This document shows, one piece after another, positions 9,598 to 11,891 of a DNA stretch of 11,891 bases. This DNA comes from Podila epigama. Its lineage: Eukaryota; Mortierellomycota; Mortierellomycetes; Mortierellales; Mortierellaceae. How positions within the stretch are numbered: position 1 is the stretch's first letter; every line of letters begins with the position of its first letter. The notes under the pieces are model-generated. The model saw nothing but the letters and a program-made list of their open reading frames with translations. It had not been told where the DNA came from and made no database searches. The stretch covers positions 1-11,891 of the forward strand of contig JAAAVE010000441.1 in assembly GCA_015679605.1 (NCBI GenBank), written 5' to 3'. The translations under genes were made by a program, and so were the position numbers.

Positions 9598-10520
9598 TTA
9601 CGCGTCATTCAACGCGTCCAAAGTCTCCAGAGCGAGTGCATACTCTTTGGACGTCCTGAGGTCAGGGTTGATGTTGTTCTACAAATCAAAAGAGACGCGT
9701 CCAAATTAGCATAAAAAAACGCGACAGGAGTCAAATCCAGATTGATCTATCATATGTGGAAATAGGGGAGGTCTCTTACCACTAGGTTCATGAGATCTTG
9801 ACGAGCAGCCTCCTTCCTTCGCTCAATATCGGGCAGCATATCCAATGTTTCATCCAAGACTTCACGCTATAGGATAACAACAGCACACACAAAAAGTAGC
9901 CTGGGTTAAGCATCATGGATGCAAATCATATAGAAGGTATAGGCTGTGATGACTTGATATACGCGCATTTAACCCATACCTGCTTCTTGATATCATAGTC
10001 ATTGGGATCCTTTGCAATCATGGCATCGATGCGTTGCTGTTGCCTATCCTTCTCTTGATGGTAATAGATCTGTTCCTTTGCAAGTCTGTTTGTTTAAAAT
10101 TGAAAAAGGGGGGAGGAGAAGGGGGGGAAGGCCAATTGAAGAAAGGTCAATTGAGAGTGGAAATTGGTTTTTTTTGTCTGTTAAAACCATTAAAGTGACC
10201 ATGAAATCCAAACTATTAGCTTTTTCTTTTTTTTTTTCTTTTTTTTCGCGCTTTCTCTCTCTCACACATACACACAGTCAATCACCCTCTATCAATGACA
10301 ATGCCAGGCATGGGTCTTGTAAGACCTCAGGTTTTTATAACCGTGGCCACTGCATCCAGTCACCTCTCTGTTTGACATGGAACGAGTATGTTCAACACAT
10401 TGTGCATTCCATGGAGTGTCTCCTACCCACCATCTCGTCCCTTGGCTCAATGTGTCGCAACATCATGGGTTCTTACCTCTTGTAGACATTGGTTTTGATG
10501 GTGAGATCGCGGGTTGACAT
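9598..10520 (-). CDS. TBCA: Tubulin-specific chaperone A (tubulin-folding cofactor A)
   Basis: This small cytosolic cofactor captures beta-tubulin released from the chaperonin and passes it on in tubulin heterodimer assembly; the yeast counterpart is Rbl2. Four exons, 10520-10477, 10085-9980, 9866-9780 and 9678-9598, splice in frame to 105 aa, the usual family length (about 106-108 aa). The protein starts MSTRDLTIKTNVYKR and continues LAKEQIYYHQEKDR. It has the family hallmark NDYDIKKQ at about 43-50, then LDMLPDIERRKEAARQDL and TSKEYALALETLDAL, matching the three-helix bundle of human TBCA segment by segment. Introns of 391, 113 and 101 nt have donors GTAAGA, GTATGG and GTAAGA. The start is fixed by the conserved short N-terminus. 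I see nothing aberrant. Confidence 0.93.
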
Positions 10521-10667
10521 TATGAATGTGTGTATGGATGTTTGTGTGTAGGTATGAAATGAATATGTTGGTCTTTTGCGACTGTTGCGAGTCAAAGTTT
10601 TGGGAACCCTTTTAAAATAAAGCTGGTGCTTGGCCAAGTGGCTTAGACAACGTAGTTTCCGCAGACG

Positions 10668-10672
10668 ATTGG
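10668..10672 (-). promoter_or_regulatory. CCAAT box upstream of TBCA
   Basis: The plus strand reads ATTGG, so the TBCA strand has CCAAT about 148 nt upstream of its ATG, within the range where HAP/NF-Y complexes act in fungi. An AT-rich TTATTTTAAAAG element lies nearer the gene at about 10610-10621. Short motifs like these also occur by chance, so this is tentative. Confidence 0.3.
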
Positions 10673-10903
10673 AGCGGATTTGCTTTTTTTTTTTTAGGCA
10701 TAGCCTCCTTCGGATGTGTCTGCACCGCACCACACCATGCGTTTGGGTGGCATTCAAAGGTCAATAAAATCAAGTTGAAAATCAAAAAAAAGAAAACGCG
10801 TCTCCTCGCGACTTTTGAGGAGGCGATTTTAGATGGAATATCTCCAGTCCTTGCTACTTTGCAAAAAAGAACCCCTTCTCAATATGCAATATGGTAGAAT
10901 TAG

Positions 10904-10909
10904 TTTATT
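10904..10909 (-). terminator. Polyadenylation signal AATAAA of the repeat-tail membrane protein gene
   Basis: The plus strand reads TTTATT, giving a canonical AATAAA on the minus strand 103 nt after the TAA at 11014-11012. Position and strand fit the end of that gene's 3' UTR. Confidence 0.6.
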
Positions 10910-11011
10910 ATGGACATTATAATAGCTATAGGCATTATAGAAAAGAAAAGGGAAAGAAAAATCTCTGAAAGAAAGAAACAAATTTACAAGGCAAGCGTCT
11001 AGTCCAACTTC

Positions 11012-11891
11012 TTAACGGAAGCCGTTGTTGACGTTGTTAGCGGTAGTGTGGGCAGCGTTGCTGACAGTGTTGGCACCATGGTTGACTGCGTTGGCAGTGC
11101 CGTGGGCAGCGTTCGAGACACCGTTCGAGACACCACGAGCAGCGTTGGAGACACCATTGACAGTGTTAGACACACCGTTGGAGACACCATTGACAGTGTT
11201 GGAAACTCCGTTGGAAACACCGCGGGCAGCGTTCGAGACACCGTTCACAGTTCCGGTGACGGCATTAGAGACACCGTTGGCAGCACCGTGGGCAGCATTC
11301 GAGACACCGTTAACAGTTCCGTTCACGGCATTGGAGACACCATTCGAGACGCCACGGGCAACGTTGGAGACACCGTTGACAGTTCCATGGGCAGCGTTGG
11401 AGACACCGTTGACAGTTCCATTGACAGCATTAGTGACACCGTTGGTGACGCCAGAGACGACACCGGCAGTGCGGGGCTGGGTGTTGTATCCGTTAGTAGT
11501 CGAGCTGGTGGTGTAGGTGTTGTTGCCAGTGTTGTAGGTGTTACCGTTCACGGGAACAGAGTGGGTTGTGGTCGTATAGGTTGTGGAGCCGGTGGTAGTG
11601 GCGGGGATGACAGGTGCAGTGTTGTAGGTGGTGGTGGTTTGGTTGTTCGACTTGACAACCACAGGCTCAATCTTCTCGGTCACGACGGTACGGGTAGGAC
11701 CACGGTTCTCGTATGCGCTATGGCTGTAGATGGCCGTGTGCTCGTTACGCTTCTTGCGCCAGCACCAACCCAAGAGACCAGCCAAGGCCAATGCTGCAAG
11801 AGTACCCAAGACAGTACCGGCAATCGCTCCAGGAGACATGTGGCGGCTCTGGCTCGAAATGGGGACGGCTGTCTCGGTGGGTCCGACAATG
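11012..11891 (-). CDS. Single-pass membrane protein with 11-residue repeat tail (5' end outside window)
   Basis: The frame is open to the right edge and in frame with 17 codons before the first visible ATG (11839), reading IVGPTETAVPISSQSRH and then MSPGAIAG. The protein therefore probably starts outside the window, with a Ser/Thr-rich ectodomain before the membrane. Numbering from that Met, residues 2-27 form a Gly/Ala/Leu transmembrane helix ending WCW, followed by RKKRNEH, a basic stop-transfer that places the C-terminus in the cytosol. Residues about 48-130 are Thr/Asn/Tyr-rich. Residues 133-267 are tandem 11-residue repeats of the form NGVSNAxxGTV, and the protein ends NNVNNGFR. The N-out arrangement with a short basic juxtamembrane stretch is common in fungal cell-surface proteins. 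I do not recognise the family and assign no function. If the ATG at 11839 were the true start, the product would be 275 aa. Confidence 0.75.
   Translation of the reverse strand, partial: IVGPTETAVPISSQSRHMSPGAIAGTVLGTLAALALAGLLGWCWRKKRNEHTAIYSHSAYENRGPTRTVVTEKIEPVVVKSNNQTTTTYNTAPVIPATTTGSTTYTTTTHSVPVNGNTYNTGNNTYTTSSTTNGYNTQPRTAGVVSGVTNGVTNAVNGTVNGVSNAAHGTVNGVSNVARGVSNGVSNAVNGTVNGVSNAAHGAANGVSNAVTGTVNGVSNAARGVSNGVSNTVNGVSNGVSNTVNGVSNAARGVSNGVSNAAHGTANAVNHGANTVSNAAHTTANNVNNGFR
11039..11443 (-). repeat. 33-bp tandem repeat array encoding 11-residue units
   Basis: In the coding frame I read successive units beginning with Asn: NGVTNAVNGTV, NGVSNAAHGTV, NGVSNVARGVS, NGVSNAVNGTV, NGVSNAAHGAA, NGVSNAVTGTV, NGVSNAARGVS, NGVSNTVNGVS twice, NAARGVS, NGVSNAAHGTA, NAVNHGA and NTVSNAAHTTA. 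Eleven units are 11 residues long. Two are 7 residues, a loss of exactly four residues. At the DNA level the core is roughly GGTGTCTCCAAC repeated with small changes, consistent with fairly recent tandem duplication. Confidence 0.9.

Larger units (their letters stand above)
10521..11011. other. Intergenic region upstream of TBCA
   Basis: This holds the promoter and leader of TBCA and, at the far end, the 3' UTR of the repeat-containing membrane protein; both genes are on the minus strand. I see no coding exon. Visible items are a minus-strand CCAAT at 10668-10672, a T12 run at 10684-10695, an inverted CTCCTC/GAGGAG pair near 10802-10823, and a polyadenylation signal at 10904-10909. Confidence 0.6.

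Noticed and set aside
10012-10485. 157-codon plus-strand frame across the TBCA first intron
   Set aside because: It overlaps TBCA exon 2 and intron 1 in antisense, has poly-Phe from a T tract and shows no family resemblance.
10623-10695. tRNA-like element: TGGCCAAGTGG resembling a Pol III A box, followed by T12
   Set aside because: There is no B box (GGTTCGANTCC type), no acceptor-stem pairing of seven bases and no believable T arm, so a tRNA or Pol III gene cannot be supported.
10797-10835. Inverted CTCCTC/GAGGAG pair as a possible terminator or attachment site
   Set aside because: The six-base stem is short and has no flanking T run or mobile gene. It is expected by chance in this composition.
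11025-11516. Long plus-strand frame opposite the 11-mer repeat array
   Set aside because: Tandem repeats whose length is a multiple of three keep antisense frames open. The reverse strand has a transmembrane domain, a clear repeat logic and a polyadenylation signal, so this is a shadow.

Overview
The window reads as nuclear DNA of a filamentous fungus, most likely an early-diverging lineage such as Mortierellomycota. That placement is an inference from gene content and style. It holds intron-containing genes (introns of about 100-540 nt with GT..AG ends and CTAAC/CTGAC-type branch sites), a fungal Sct1/Gpt2-type acyltransferase, long Ser/Thr/Asn-rich disordered inserts, and many microsatellites. 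There are no rRNA genes, tRNA genes, transposons or CRISPR arrays that I can support.

Layout from left to right: 1-1433 is gene-free and simple-sequence rich. 1434-4520 (minus, 3 exons) is a glycerol-3-phosphate/DHAP O-acyltransferase of about 807 aa. 4521-4931 is a short divergent intergenic stretch made mostly of microsatellites. 4932-6051 (plus) is an aldose 1-epimerase (galactose mutarotase) whose N-terminal exon I cannot find. 6052-6201 is the space between two convergent genes. 6202-8889 (minus, 4 exons) is a 749-aa nuclear protein with an N-terminal coiled coil followed by FYRN and FYRC domains (TBRG1/NIAM-like, coiled coil like INO80 subunit F). 8890-9597 is intergenic. 9598-10520 (minus, 4 exons) is tubulin-specific chaperone A, 105 aa. 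10521-11011 is intergenic. 11012 to the right edge (minus, incomplete at its 5' end) is a single-pass membrane protein whose predicted cytosolic tail is built from 11-residue repeats.

The genes have unrelated housekeeping roles (lipid synthesis, sugar metabolism, chromatin, tubulin folding, cell surface or membrane) and do not form an obvious cluster. Exon boundaries were derived by hand from splice signals, reading-frame continuity and resemblance to known families. They have not been tested against RNA.

The most interesting items are the 11-mer amphipathic repeat array behind a transmembrane anchor, the mutarotase with no recognisable 5' exon, the acyltransferase with altered catalytic blocks and a long disordered insert, and a CA repeat directly after tandem splice donors. 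I see no convincing evidence of a wholly new multi-gene system.
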